Source of the DNA: PSLL01 sp964389705
GTDB lineage: Bacteria; Desulfobacterota_D; UBA1144; Nemesobacterales; CSP1-2
Assembly (NCBI GenBank): GCA_964389705.1
Contig: CAYMEO010000030.1
Location: 1-28,581 of the forward strand
Direction of reading: 5' to 3'
Length of the DNA: 28,581 bases
The notes beneath the pieces are model-generated. The model was not told the origin of the DNA. It made no database searches and worked only from the letters and a program-made list of their open reading frames with translations. Each line of letters begins with the position of its first letter. Within the stretch, counting starts at the first letter, position 1. The position numbers and the translations under genes were made by a program. Positions 20,755-28,581 of the stretch are shown here, piece by piece.

Positions 20755-22545
20755 ATGACATTCTTTGGATTCTTACAAATAGCCGTATTTTTCCTGATTG
20801 TCCTGCTTGTGACCAAACCCCTTGGAGTCTATATGGCCAATGTATTCCAAGGGAAATCAATGCTGATCAGTAAGATACTGGGTCCGGTTGAACGGCTTAT
20901 CTACCGATTATGCCGGATAGACGAACACAAGGAGCAACATTGGACGGCTTATACTGCAGCCATGCTTGTTTTCAGCATGGTCGGTATGCTCCTCCTCTAT
21001 GCACTAGAGCGATTGCAATACTATCTTCCACTAAATCCTCAAAGATTCCCCAACGTATCCCCGGACCTGGCTTTTAATACAGCAGCCAGCTTTACAACCA
21101 ACACCAACTGGCAGGCATATTCGGGTGAGACGACGATGAGTTATCTGGTGCAGATGGCCGGCTTGGCAGTACATAACTTTGTATCGGCAGCCACTGGTAT
21201 TGCTCTGGCGATCGCATTTATCCGTGGTATTGCGCGGCACGAATCCCGTACTATTGGTAACTTCTGGGTTGACCTCACGCGTGCGACTCTATATGTGTTA
21301 CTTCCGATCTGTATCGTAGGGGCACTCTTACTGGTATCACAGGGTGTAATCCAAAATCTCAGTCCATATACCAATGCAAAGCTCGTAGAGACACAGACCA
21401 TTGAGAAGACCACCGATAACGGCAAAAAGACAACCGAGATTGTAAAAGAGCAAATTATTCCACAGGGACCAGTTGCCTCCCAAGAAATCATCAAGGAACT
21501 TGGAACAAATGGAGGTGGATTCTTCAATGCCAATTCATCACATCCCTTTGAGAACCCAACCCCACTGTCGAATCTTATTGAATTGGTTGTGATCTTTGCG
21601 ATCCCAGCCGGCCTTACATACACACTCGGCCGCATGGCTGGCAATCAAAAACACGGCTGGGCAGTGTTTACCGCAATGTCCATCCTTTTCTTTGCTGCCG
21701 TCTTTACAGCCTACTATTTTGAGGCACGGGGTAACCCAATGTTCAATCGGTATAGCGTTACACAGACCGCTGTTGACTCTGGTGCCCTCGCGCAGTCAGG
21801 CGGCAATATGGAAGGGAAGGAGGTACGCTTTGGCATAGCCAATTCTGCCCTGTGGGCTACAGTTACAACCGACTCATCATGCGGGGCAGTCAATTCCATG
21901 CACGACTCTTATACACCGCTTGGCGGAATGGTTCCGCTGCTTAATATGATGCTGGGTGAAAGGATATTTGGCGGTGTGGGAGCCGGACTCATTGGCATAT
22001 TGATCGCAGTTATACTCGCAGTCTTTATTGCCGGTCTTATGGTCGGGCGCACACCTGAGTATCTGGGTAAAAAGATCCAATCGAAAGAGGTAAAAATGGC
22101 TATGCTTTATGAGCTTACCTTTGCCTTTGGCATTCTCTTCTTCTCCGCATGGGCCAGTGTTGCACCCTATGGCGTCTTAAGCATCAACAATGCAGGGCCC
22201 CATGGCCTCTCAGAGATTGTCTACGCCTATACCTCAGCCATAGGCAATAACGGCTCTGCTTTTGCGGGTCTTAGTGCCAATACGCACTGGTATAACGTAA
22301 GCCTTGGCTTTGCCATGTTAATCGGTCGATTCCTGATGCTCATCCCAGCAATGGCGATTGCAGGAGGCTTGGCTACCAAGAAATCTGTACCTCTGTCAGC
22401 CGGCACCTTTCCAGTAGATACAACACTATTTGTAGGGTTGCTCGTCGGTGTGATCTTAATCCTCGTAGCACTGACGTTCTTCCCTGTGCTATCTCTTGGA
22501 CCGGTTGTTGAACATTTTCTGATGAAAGCCGGGACCTTGTTCTAA
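20755..22545 (+). CDS. kdpA: Potassium-transporting ATPase, K+-binding subunit KdpA
   Basis: The 596-aa membrane protein belongs to the superfamily of K+ transporters and provides the ion pathway. Four selectivity-filter regions are visible: TTNTNWQ at 114-120, GTNGGGF at 250-256, TTDSSCGAVN at about 371-380 and GNNGSAFAG at about 497-505. A charged insert at about 205-240 in the second repeat is seen in some other KdpA proteins. SD AGGAGGG lies 8 bp before the ATG. Arginine codons are almost all CGN (14 of 16), unlike AGR-rich neighbours, so the operon may have come from elsewhere or be under different codon selection. Confidence 0.97.
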   Translation: MTFFGFLQIAVFFLIVLLVTKPLGVYMANVFQGKSMLISKILGPVERLIYRLCRIDEHKEQHWTAYTAAMLVFSMVGMLLLYALERLQYYLPLNPQRFPNVSPDLAFNTAASFTTNTNWQAYSGETTMSYLVQMAGLAVHNFVSAATGIALAIAFIRGIARHESRTIGNFWVDLTRATLYVLLPICIVGALLLVSQGVIQNLSPYTNAKLVETQTIEKTTDNGKKTTEIVKEQIIPQGPVASQEIIKELGTNGGGFFNANSSHPFENPTPLSNLIELVVIFAIPAGLTYTLGRMAGNQKHGWAVFTAMSILFFAAVFTAYYFEARGNPMFNRYSVTQTAVDSGALAQSGGNMEGKEVRFGIANSALWATVTTDSSCGAVNSMHDSYTPLGGMVPLLNMMLGERIFGGVGAGLIGILIAVILAVFIAGLMVGRTPEYLGKKIQSKEVKMAMLYELTFAFGILFFSAWASVAPYGVLSINNAGPHGLSEIVYAYTSAIGNNGSAFAGLSANTHWYNVSLGFAMLIGRFLMLIPAMAIAGGLATKKSVPLSAGTFPVDTTLFVGLLVGVILILVALTFFPVLSLGPVVEHFLMKAGTLF

Positions 22546-22583
22546 TACAACTAGAAAGAGACAATAAACAGGAGGCCTAAAAT

Positions 22584-24704
22584 ATGGTTGAGAAATCACA
22601 GAAACGTCCTTTGTTTGATCCATCAATTGTGAAACGAGCAATCATAGACGCGTTTAAAAAACTAGATCCGCGCATTCAGGTACGTAACCCAGTGATGTTT
22701 GTTGTCGAGGTGGGCAGCGCTCTGACAACACTGCTTATAGTGCGTGATATCATTAGCGCTGAGCATGGACACCTGCTCTTTACCGTTCAGGTGACACTAT
22801 GGCTCTGGTTTACCGTTGTATTTGCTAATTTCGCAGAAGCCATGGCTGAGGGAAGGGGTAAGGCTCAAGCCGGTACACTTCGTAAGGCCAAGACAGAAAC
22901 AATGGCACATAGAATTATGGGTGAGATTACCCAAGGTATTGAAATGGTCAAAACGGAGGTTGTACCAGCAACACTTTTACGTAAAGGAGATGTAGTGTTG
23001 GTTCGGGCAGGGGAATTCATTCCCGGAGACGGGGAGGTAATTGAGGGCATTGCCACAGTAGATGAGTCCGCCATTACAGGGGAGAGTGCACCGGTTATTC
23101 GCGAGGCTGGTGGAGACCGCTCAGCCGTTACCGGAGGAACAAAAGTAATATCAGATTGGATAAAGGTACGCATAACATCCAATCCCGGGGATACATTTCT
23201 CGATCGCATGATTGCCCTAGTTGAGGGAGCCAGGAGACAAAAAACACCCAATGAGATTGCCCTTAACATATTACTTGCCGGGCTTACAATCATCTTTCTA
23301 TTTGCCGTGGCGACACTGCTTCCATACTCCATGTATAGCGTGCGTTCTGCGGCACCAACCAGTGGCTTCGTCCAAGCGATACCTCCTTCAATCACAATTT
23401 TAGTAGCATTGTTGGTGTGTCTAATCCCAACCACGATAGGCGGCTTGCTATCGGCAATCGGCATTGCTGGGATGGACCGCTTGATTCAGAAGAATGTGCT
23501 TGCCATGAGTGGACGTGCTGTAGAGGCCGCTGGTGATGTAGACACGCTCTTACTAGATAAAACAGGCACAATCACCTTGGGCAACCGCCAGGCAGTTGAA
23601 TTTATCCCTTTGCCTGGTGTGAAAGAGGAATATTTGGCAGATGCAGCCCAGCTCTCTAGCCTCGCCGACGAAACACCTGAAGGACGTTCTATTGTAGTAC
23701 TGGCCAAAACCAAATACGGTCTGCGTGGACGCGACCTGAGCTCTCAGGAAGCACACTTTATCCCGTTTTCGGCTCAGACGCGTATGTCAGGTGTAGACCT
23801 CGATGGACGCTCAATTCGGAAAGGGGCGCCTGATGCAATAGTAGCTCTAATCGAGTCACAAGGGGGTATTGTACCGCCGGAACTGAAGCAAACAGTTGAA
23901 AGCATTGCAAGTAAGGGAGGAACCCCTCTAGTAGTGTCGGATTGTAATCGGGCACTAGGGGTTATACATCTGAAGGACATCGTAAAGGGAGAAATGCGTG
24001 TGCGCTTCGCTCAAATGAGAAGTATGGGTATAAAGACCGTTATGATAACCGGAGATAACCCGCTAACTGCCGCCGCCATTGCCGCTGAAGCTGGAGTAGA
24101 TGACTTTCTCGCACAGGCAAAGCCAGAAGATAAGTTAAACCTCATCCGCCGAGAGCAATCTCAGGGAAAACTCGTTGCTATGTGTGGCGATGGAACTAAT
24201 GACGCCCCCGCTCTAGCACAGGCAGATGTAGGCGTGGCGATGAATACCGGCACAATGGCTGCCAAAGAAGCTGGCAACATGATAGATCTGGATTCAAACC
24301 CTACCAAGCTTATCGAGATTGTCGAGATTGGAAAACAGCTACTCATGACACGTGGTGCCCTGACGACCTTCTCCATAGCCAACGATGTGGCAAAATACTT
24401 TGCTATCATCCCCGCCATGTTTCCCACACTATACGGCCTGTCCGGACAAAAGGGCCCACTTGCTGCCCTAAATATCATGCATTTGGCGACCCCAGAGTCT
24501 GCAATCCTTTCGGCCGTGATTTTTAATGCAATCATCATTGTAGCACTTATTCCTCTTGCCCTCCGTGGCATCAAATATAGACCCATGGGTGCAGCCGCTG
24601 TGTTGCGTCGCAACCTGTTCATCTATGGAGTTGGGGGCATTATTATTCCTTTTGTGGGAATAAAGATAATTGATGTAATTATTAGTCTGATCGGTTTAGC
24701 TTGA
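22584..24704 (+). CDS. kdpB: Potassium-transporting ATPase, ATP-binding subunit KdpB
   Basis: The 706-aa P-type ATPase powers K+ import through KdpA. The phosphorylation site is Asp325 in DKTGTIT. The actuator TGES is at 165-168; the equivalent serine in E. coli is an inhibitory phosphorylation site. The hinge motif is in CGDGTNDAPALAQADVGVAMNTGT, and the membrane IPTTIGGLLS motif precedes the P domain. Length is close to the E. coli protein. Its ribosome site is AGGAGG, 7-8 bp before the ATG. KdpC starts 20 bp later. Confidence 0.97.
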   Translation: MVEKSQKRPLFDPSIVKRAIIDAFKKLDPRIQVRNPVMFVVEVGSALTTLLIVRDIISAEHGHLLFTVQVTLWLWFTVVFANFAEAMAEGRGKAQAGTLRKAKTETMAHRIMGEITQGIEMVKTEVVPATLLRKGDVVLVRAGEFIPGDGEVIEGIATVDESAITGESAPVIREAGGDRSAVTGGTKVISDWIKVRITSNPGDTFLDRMIALVEGARRQKTPNEIALNILLAGLTIIFLFAVATLLPYSMYSVRSAAPTSGFVQAIPPSITILVALLVCLIPTTIGGLLSAIGIAGMDRLIQKNVLAMSGRAVEAAGDVDTLLLDKTGTITLGNRQAVEFIPLPGVKEEYLADAAQLSSLADETPEGRSIVVLAKTKYGLRGRDLSSQEAHFIPFSAQTRMSGVDLDGRSIRKGAPDAIVALIESQGGIVPPELKQTVESIASKGGTPLVVSDCNRALGVIHLKDIVKGEMRVRFAQMRSMGIKTVMITGDNPLTAAAIAAEAGVDDFLAQAKPEDKLNLIRREQSQGKLVAMCGDGTNDAPALAQADVGVAMNTGTMAAKEAGNMIDLDSNPTKLIEIVEIGKQLLMTRGALTTFSIANDVAKYFAIIPAMFPTLYGLSGQKGPLAALNIMHLATPESAILSAVIFNAIIIVALIPLALRGIKYRPMGAAAVLRRNLFIYGVGGIIIPFVGIKIIDVIISLIGLA

Positions 24705-24724
24705 TTCAAAGAGGAGATACAAAA

Positions 24725-25306
24725 ATGAATTTATCCAAGCAAATCTATCCCGCGGTAATGATGATGTTGATTCTTACACTTATAACCGGGGGAATTTATC
24801 CGTTTTTAGTCACTGGTCTGTCACAGGTGCTATTTAAAAGTAAAGCCCAAGGGAGTCTCATTTATAAAAATGGAGAAATTGTCGGCTCAAGGCTAATCGG
24901 ACAGACCTTTAATGGGCCGGGGTATTTTCATTCACGGCCATCTGCCGCTGGGAATGGTTATGACCCGATGGCCTCAGGGGGAACTAACTATGGCCCAACA
25001 AACAGAAAGCTTATTGACAATGTGAAAGAGGCGGCCAAAGCCCTAGGCAAAGAGAATCCGCAAACCCCGATTCCTGTTGATCTAGTTACCTCCTCAGGAT
25101 CAGGGCTTGATCCCCATATCACTCCCGCAGCAGCGGAGTTTCAGATCACACGCGTGGCACACGAGCGGGGGATGAGTCCGGAGGAAGTACGGCGACTCGT
25201 GCAGGATCACACAGAAGGACGGCAATTTGGCCTTCTAGGTGAACTGCGCGTTAATGTGCTTGAACTGAATCTCGCCCTTGATGCGGTTCGCCCGATATCT
25301 AGGTGA
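24725..25306 (+). CDS. kdpC: Potassium-transporting ATPase, subunit KdpC
   Basis: The 193-aa protein has one N-terminal membrane helix (about 9-30) and a soluble periplasmic domain. Family marks include the early G-GSxLIGQxF pattern (GSRLIGQTF), SRPSAAGNGYDPMASGGTNYGPTN, and DLVTSSGSGLDPHITPAAA. KdpC stabilises the complex and raises ATP affinity. The ATG at 24725 is preferred because GAGGAG lies 9 bp upstream; a TTG at 24701 would overlap the kdpB stop. The final TGA overlaps the GTG of the next ORF. Confidence 0.96.
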   Translation: MNLSKQIYPAVMMMLILTLITGGIYPFLVTGLSQVLFKSKAQGSLIYKNGEIVGSRLIGQTFNGPGYFHSRPSAAGNGYDPMASGGTNYGPTNRKLIDNVKEAAKALGKENPQTPIPVDLVTSSGSGLDPHITPAAAEFQITRVAHERGMSPEEVRRLVQDHTEGRQFGLLGELRVNVLELNLALDAVRPISR

Positions 25307-25785
25307 GCGTGTATATGAGCTCAAAATGGACTTTTTCTCGGTACTTAATGGGTAGATTGCGTGTGCTGTGCTCAGCATCTGTTTTCATCAGGACCTTATT
25401 TAAAGGCAGCTCAAACACTAGAGTAACAGAACTTGAAATCATGAAAGTCCTAAGAGGGTCTCCCGGACGCCCGATGAACACCGAGATCGAAAAGCTGATG
25501 ACGGAAATAATTAAACTGAAAGAAACCGAAAGATTTCAGAAGAAGATTATAGAAATAAATTCTATACCAAGCTTAAATAAAAGGGATAAGAAATTCTATA
25601 CAACAATGCTTGAGTGGTGGTACTTAGAAGAAATCATAGATTATCTGAGAAATGAACTTACAAAAGCACTAGGAAAGCCAAAATTAAAGCACAGAGAAGA
25701 AACAATTAGAGAAGGGTTGCGTAGATTAATTCAGAGATCAAAGGAACTGGAACAAAAAGGCAGAGGCTTCATATCTACTAATTAG
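25303..25785 (+). CDS. Unknown 160-aa protein inserted between kdpC and kdpD
   Basis: I do not recognise this protein. It begins at GTG 25303, overlapping the kdpC stop by four bases (GTGA), so translation could be coupled. ATG codons at 25315, 25441 and 25474 are alternatives, and no strong SD precedes any of them. The C-terminal two thirds (about residues 58-155) is charged and helical, with EIEKLMTEIIKLKETERFQKKIIEI and a WWYLEEIIDYLRNELTKALGK stretch, suggesting a coiled-coil or helical-bundle cytoplasmic protein. No membrane segment, KdpD sensor motif or Usp fold is visible. Arginine codons are mainly AGR (about 12 of 16), opposite to the flanking kdp genes, which points to separate origin. 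Confidence 0.6.
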   Translation: MSVYMSSKWTFSRYLMGRLRVLCSASVFIRTLFKGSSNTRVTELEIMKVLRGSPGRPMNTEIEKLMTEIIKLKETERFQKKIIEINSIPSLNKRDKKFYTTMLEWWYLEEIIDYLRNELTKALGKPKLKHREETIREGLRRLIQRSKELEQKGRGFISTN

Positions 25786-25901
25786 GAAAATGACTTAAGA
25801 ATCAATTTTAAAAATTTTTTCTTATCGCCAGTTGATAAGTATAAGAGAAACTCGGCACATCAGTATATAATAGTTATATTAAGGATAAAATTAGATAGAT
25901 C

Positions 25902-27461
25902 ATGATTAAGACAATACGTCAAATCTGGGTTGGCTACGCATTAGCCATTGGCGGTGTGGCCTTTGTGGTGGTTCTTTATAGATTACTGATCCCAAGTGTT
26001 AATGTAACCACAGTGGCCCTGAGCTTTTTGTTGGTCGTATTGCTAATTGCCTCCATTCATGGACTCACCCCAGCTATTGTGGCATCAGTGTCTGGTATGC
26101 TATGCTTCAACTTTTTCTTTTTACCCCCAATCGGAAAGCTCACAATATATGATCCACAAAACTGGGTGGCGCTTTTTGCCTTCTTAGTTACGGCTGTCAT
26201 TGCAAGCCAGCTATCGTCCATGGCACACGCACGCGCACGGGATGCGGAAAGGAGGCGCGTGGAGGTATGGAAATTATATCGGCTCAGCCAGGCTATTATT
26301 GTCACCCCCGATTCAGAGACTGCATTTTCGTCGCTAGCCCGACAGGTAGTAGAGATATTTGCAGTTTCATACTGTGCGGTGTGGATACCAAAAGAAAAAG
26401 GGTGGCAGCAGATAGCCATGGCTACACAACTCAGTAGCGATGCATTCAATCCAGACCTGGGTTTAATTAAGACCGTATTTGATACAGGGGAGATAAGACT
26501 AACCCATACTAACGGCTTAGACTCAGATAAAGAGTCGATATTGGATAAAACTAAGGTTCTACTAACTGCGATTTACGTCCCGTTAAAAGTAGGCATTCGT
26601 GTGATTGGAGTTGCCGTTCTAATATCGGCATCTATCGAGGAAAGCACAGTAGAAGCAATAGCAGGACTCATAGCTCTAGCTCTTGAACGAGCCCGCTTTT
26701 TGCAGGCAATGAGCCATACAGAAGCCCTTCGTCAGAGCGACGAACTTAAATCGGCTCTGCTTGCTTCAGTATCCCATAACCTCCGCACACCGCTGACGGC
26801 AATCCGCGCCGCAGTAGATAGCCTCTTGAAAGAAGACCTCTCTTGGAGTCAAGATACCATACGCGAATTCCATCTAATCATCAGTGAAGAGACATATCGG
26901 CTGACTAGACTGGTTGAGAATCTACTTGAGATGGCACGGATTGAATCCGGTGAACTACATCTTACAAAACAGTGGATCTCTGTATCCGAACTCTTTAGCA
27001 ATGTGCTTGACAGATGTGCAGCCGTAACTCGTGACCATCAGATCATATTAGAATTCAACGATGAATCATTAAATGTGTGGATCGACACCCGTCTTGTAGC
27101 TGAGGTTCTTACACATTTGATCGAAAATGCGGTTAAATATTCGCCTAAGGGCAGTAAAATTACCCTCTCTGGAATGGTAGGAAATGATGAGCTGCTCATC
27201 GGTGTCAAGGATCAGGGACCGGGGATTGCCCCGGAAGAACTTGATCATATCTTTAATAAATTCTATCGAGGAAAACAACTACCCAGACAGGGTAGCGATG
27301 GTACCGGCATGGGATTAGCCATTGCGCGTGGAATTGTAGAGGCCCATGGGGGTCGAATCTGGGTCGAAAGTACACCAGGCCAGGGGGCTATTTTCCGATT
27401 CTCAATTCCTATCGAATATAAGAATACACAACTCGTATCAGCAGGGAGAAGCTATGACTAA
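25902..27461 (+). CDS. kdpD: Shortened KdpD-type sensor histidine kinase
   Basis: The 519-aa kinase starts directly with the KdpD membrane region (DUF4118-like, four hydrophobic segments at about 10-105, with FNFFFLPPIGKLTI). A GAF-like section follows at about 130-260. The dimerisation domain has phospho-acceptor His292 in SVSHNLRTPLTAIRAA. The ATPase domain has the N box ENAVKYSP, DQGPGIAPEELDHIFNKFYRG and GTGMGLAIARG. E. coli KdpD is near 900 aa and begins with a cytoplasmic KdpD domain plus a Usp domain, and both are absent here. K+ or stress sensing must therefore use the membrane or GAF part, or a partner protein. It overlaps kdpE by 8 bp. Confidence 0.93.
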   Translation: MIKTIRQIWVGYALAIGGVAFVVVLYRLLIPSVNVTTVALSFLLVVLLIASIHGLTPAIVASVSGMLCFNFFFLPPIGKLTIYDPQNWVALFAFLVTAVIASQLSSMAHARARDAERRRVEVWKLYRLSQAIIVTPDSETAFSSLARQVVEIFAVSYCAVWIPKEKGWQQIAMATQLSSDAFNPDLGLIKTVFDTGEIRLTHTNGLDSDKESILDKTKVLLTAIYVPLKVGIRVIGVAVLISASIEESTVEAIAGLIALALERARFLQAMSHTEALRQSDELKSALLASVSHNLRTPLTAIRAAVDSLLKEDLSWSQDTIREFHLIISEETYRLTRLVENLLEMARIESGELHLTKQWISVSELFSNVLDRCAAVTRDHQIILEFNDESLNVWIDTRLVAEVLTHLIENAVKYSPKGSKITLSGMVGNDELLIGVKDQGPGIAPEELDHIFNKFYRGKQLPRQGSDGTGMGLAIARGIVEAHGGRIWVESTPGQGAIFRFSIPIEYKNTQLVSAGRSYD

Positions 27462-28146
27462 GAAAACTGTCATACTCGTTGTAGATGATGAACCACAAAT
27501 CCTACGTGTCATGCGTGCGAGTTTACCACCTCGGGGCTATGAAGTGGTAACCGCCCATAGCGGTCAGGAGGCCCTAGATCAAATTCAAAAAGAGATGCCT
27601 GACCTCATTATCCTTGATTTGGTAATGCCGGAGATGTCTGGGCTTGAGGTCTGCCGCCAGGTGCGCGAGTTTAGTTCCGTCCCCATAGTGGTGTTATCAG
27701 CCAAAGGGTCAGAGCATGACAAGATTACGGCTCTAGATTTGGGAGCCGATGATTACGTAACAAAGCCCTTTAGCATGGACGAGTTACTCGCTCGTGTGCG
27801 TGCAGTTCTAAGGCGTACTCCGGCTGCTGAAGACAACCCTGTACTAAAAGCAGATGAATTAATCATAGAACTGGATACTCGACGTGTCACAGTATCTGGT
27901 CAAGAGGTGAAGCTTACTCCCAAGGAGTTTGACGTGCTAAAGTATCTAGTCCAAAATGCCGGTAAGGTGGTAACACACCGAACACTCCTTCGCGCCGTCT
28001 GGGGATGGTCATCATCAGAACAAACGGAGTACCTACGTGTTGTTATCAATCAACTACGCCGAAAGATTGAACCCAATCCACAGAATCCACGCTATATCTT
28101 AACTGAGCCCTGGATAGGGTATCGGTTTGTTTTTAAGGAGCAATAG
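27454..28146 (+). CDS. kdpE: KdpE response regulator (OmpR/PhoB family)
   Basis: The 230-aa regulator has a receiver domain with acidic pocket Asp11-Asp12, phospho-acceptor Asp55 (LIILDLVMPE) and the KPF lysine at about 104. A C-terminal winged helix follows (KLTPKEFDVLKYLVQNAGKVVTHRTLLRAVWG, then RYILTEPWIGYRF). Phosphorylated by KdpD, it should activate the kdp operon through the 11-bp repeat array. The ATG at 27454 is preferred because it opens the MTKKTVILVVDDE receiver start and has GGGAGAAG upstream; it overlaps the kdpD stop. Arginine codons are almost all CGN. Confidence 0.95.
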   Translation: MTKKTVILVVDDEPQILRVMRASLPPRGYEVVTAHSGQEALDQIQKEMPDLIILDLVMPEMSGLEVCRQVREFSSVPIVVLSAKGSEHDKITALDLGADDYVTKPFSMDELLARVRAVLRRTPAAEDNPVLKADELIIELDTRRVTVSGQEVKLTPKEFDVLKYLVQNAGKVVTHRTLLRAVWGWSSSEQTEYLRVVINQLRRKIEPNPQNPRYILTEPWIGYRFVFKEQ

Positions 28147-28363
28147 GCCCCTCGTCTGTTACTATTGCAGGACTATTGGAAAAATTCGCTACTTTTCCTA
28201 TATAAGATATTTATGTATGTGCAAAAAAGATTAATTATTTGGGATACAAAAAGGCAAAAACCAACAAATAGGAGTGTGTTTTAGAAATAGATTTATATGC
28301 CTGAGATTTGACTAATTCAGACCTAATTTTACAACCAGGCTAACAGAAGGTGGAGATTAGATT

Positions 28364-28440
<77 letters not shown>

Positions 28441-28456
28441 TCACAGTCAAATGATT

Positions 28457-28485
28457 ATAATATTTCACTCGGAGGTCTATGTCAA
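28457..28485 (-). promoter_or_regulatory. Promoter for tRNA-fMet
   Basis: On the minus strand a perfect -35 TTGACA (28480-28485) and a -10 TATTAT (28457-28462) are separated by exactly 17 bp. The predicted start near 28450 is about 10 bases before the mature tRNA 5' end. This is the best-matching promoter in the window. Confidence 0.75.
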
Positions 28486-28581
28486 ATAAACTCGAAAGAG
28501 CATTATGAGACAGTTATAACAAAGGATAATTTTTGATCCGTACTCGGCAAGTCTCTTAAGCTACTGGCTTCTGCCTTCATT

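Noticed and set aside
25821..25871. Separate kdpD promoter or terminator (CTTATC/GATAAG hairpin and TATAAT at 25866)
   Set aside because: The only -35-like hexamer (TTGATA at 25832) is 28 bp from the TATAAT, and the hairpin is weak with its T-rich run on the wrong side. Not strong enough to list.
27346..27453. Upstream extension of KdpE to 266 aa
   Set aside because: The extra 36 residues are kdpD coding sequence in another frame. The receiver domain starts cleanly at the ATG at 27454 with a ribosome site.
28178..28198. GGAAAA/TTTTCC hairpin after kdpE as terminator
   Set aside because: Short, AT-rich stem with no T tract after it.

Overview
The window reads as a chromosomal segment of a free-living bacterium with an outer membrane, moderately AT-rich. 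A diderm is suggested by the molybdate-binding protein and a second exported protein, which carry plain Sec signal peptides with no lipobox. Most housekeeping genes prefer AGA/AGG arginine codons and use Shine-Dalgarno (SD) sequences of the GGAGG type. A deltaproteobacterium-grade or related uncultivated lineage would fit (inference, low confidence). I see no prophage, intact insertion sequence, transposase or CRISPR array. The mobile-looking DNA is limited to small palindromic repeats between genes.

Layout: (1) 96-2905 (+), a MoaD-like sulfur carrier followed by modA-modB-modC for molybdate import. (2) 3001-5081 (+), a FIST-domain sensor protein and an enoyl-CoA hydratase. (3) 5100-8805 (-), a biotin operon transcribed bioB-bioA-bioF. 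A 145-bp nested repeat sits between bioB and bioA, and bioB lacks any usual start codon for its full-length frame. (4) 9186-11146 (-), thioredoxin reductase and an exported DUF4412-like protein. (5) 11309-12439 (+), a YgfZ/GcvT-like folate protein whose last codons run antisense into tRNA-Val(CAC). (6) 12533-14605, a PUR-repeat protein and an unknown 184-aa protein (-), then a hot-dog thioesterase and a nucleoside deoxyribosyltransferase (+). (7) 14638-18351, a thiolase, SCP2-type thiolase and DUF35 operon (-), divergent from fabG (+). (8) 18561-20242, an AI-2E/PerM family membrane protein (-) and a PilZ protein (+). (9) 20354-28146 (+), a complete kdp potassium system: a six-repeat operator array, a 27-aa membrane peptide, kdpF, kdpA, kdpB, kdpC, an unknown 160-aa ORF, a shortened kdpD and kdpE. 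(10) Initiator tRNA-fMet at 28364-28440 (-) with a near-consensus promoter.

How the parts work together: the mod cluster imports molybdate and may supply a sulfur carrier for molybdopterin. The bio cluster makes biotin from a pimeloyl thioester, although bioD is not in the window. The thiolase/DUF35/FabG block and the enoyl-CoA hydratase handle acyl-CoA chains. The kdp block is a high-affinity ATP-driven K+ pump with its own two-component control.

The most interesting region is the kdp locus. Six TTTATA-like half-sites sit exactly 11 bp apart and end 10 bp before a TATAAT box. A conserved-looking micropeptide precedes kdpF. KdpD lacks its cytoplasmic N-terminal sensor, and an unrelated ORF with different codon usage lies between kdpC and kdpD. 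A second strong observation is bioB, which either starts at AUU or carries a one-base frameshift in a G run.
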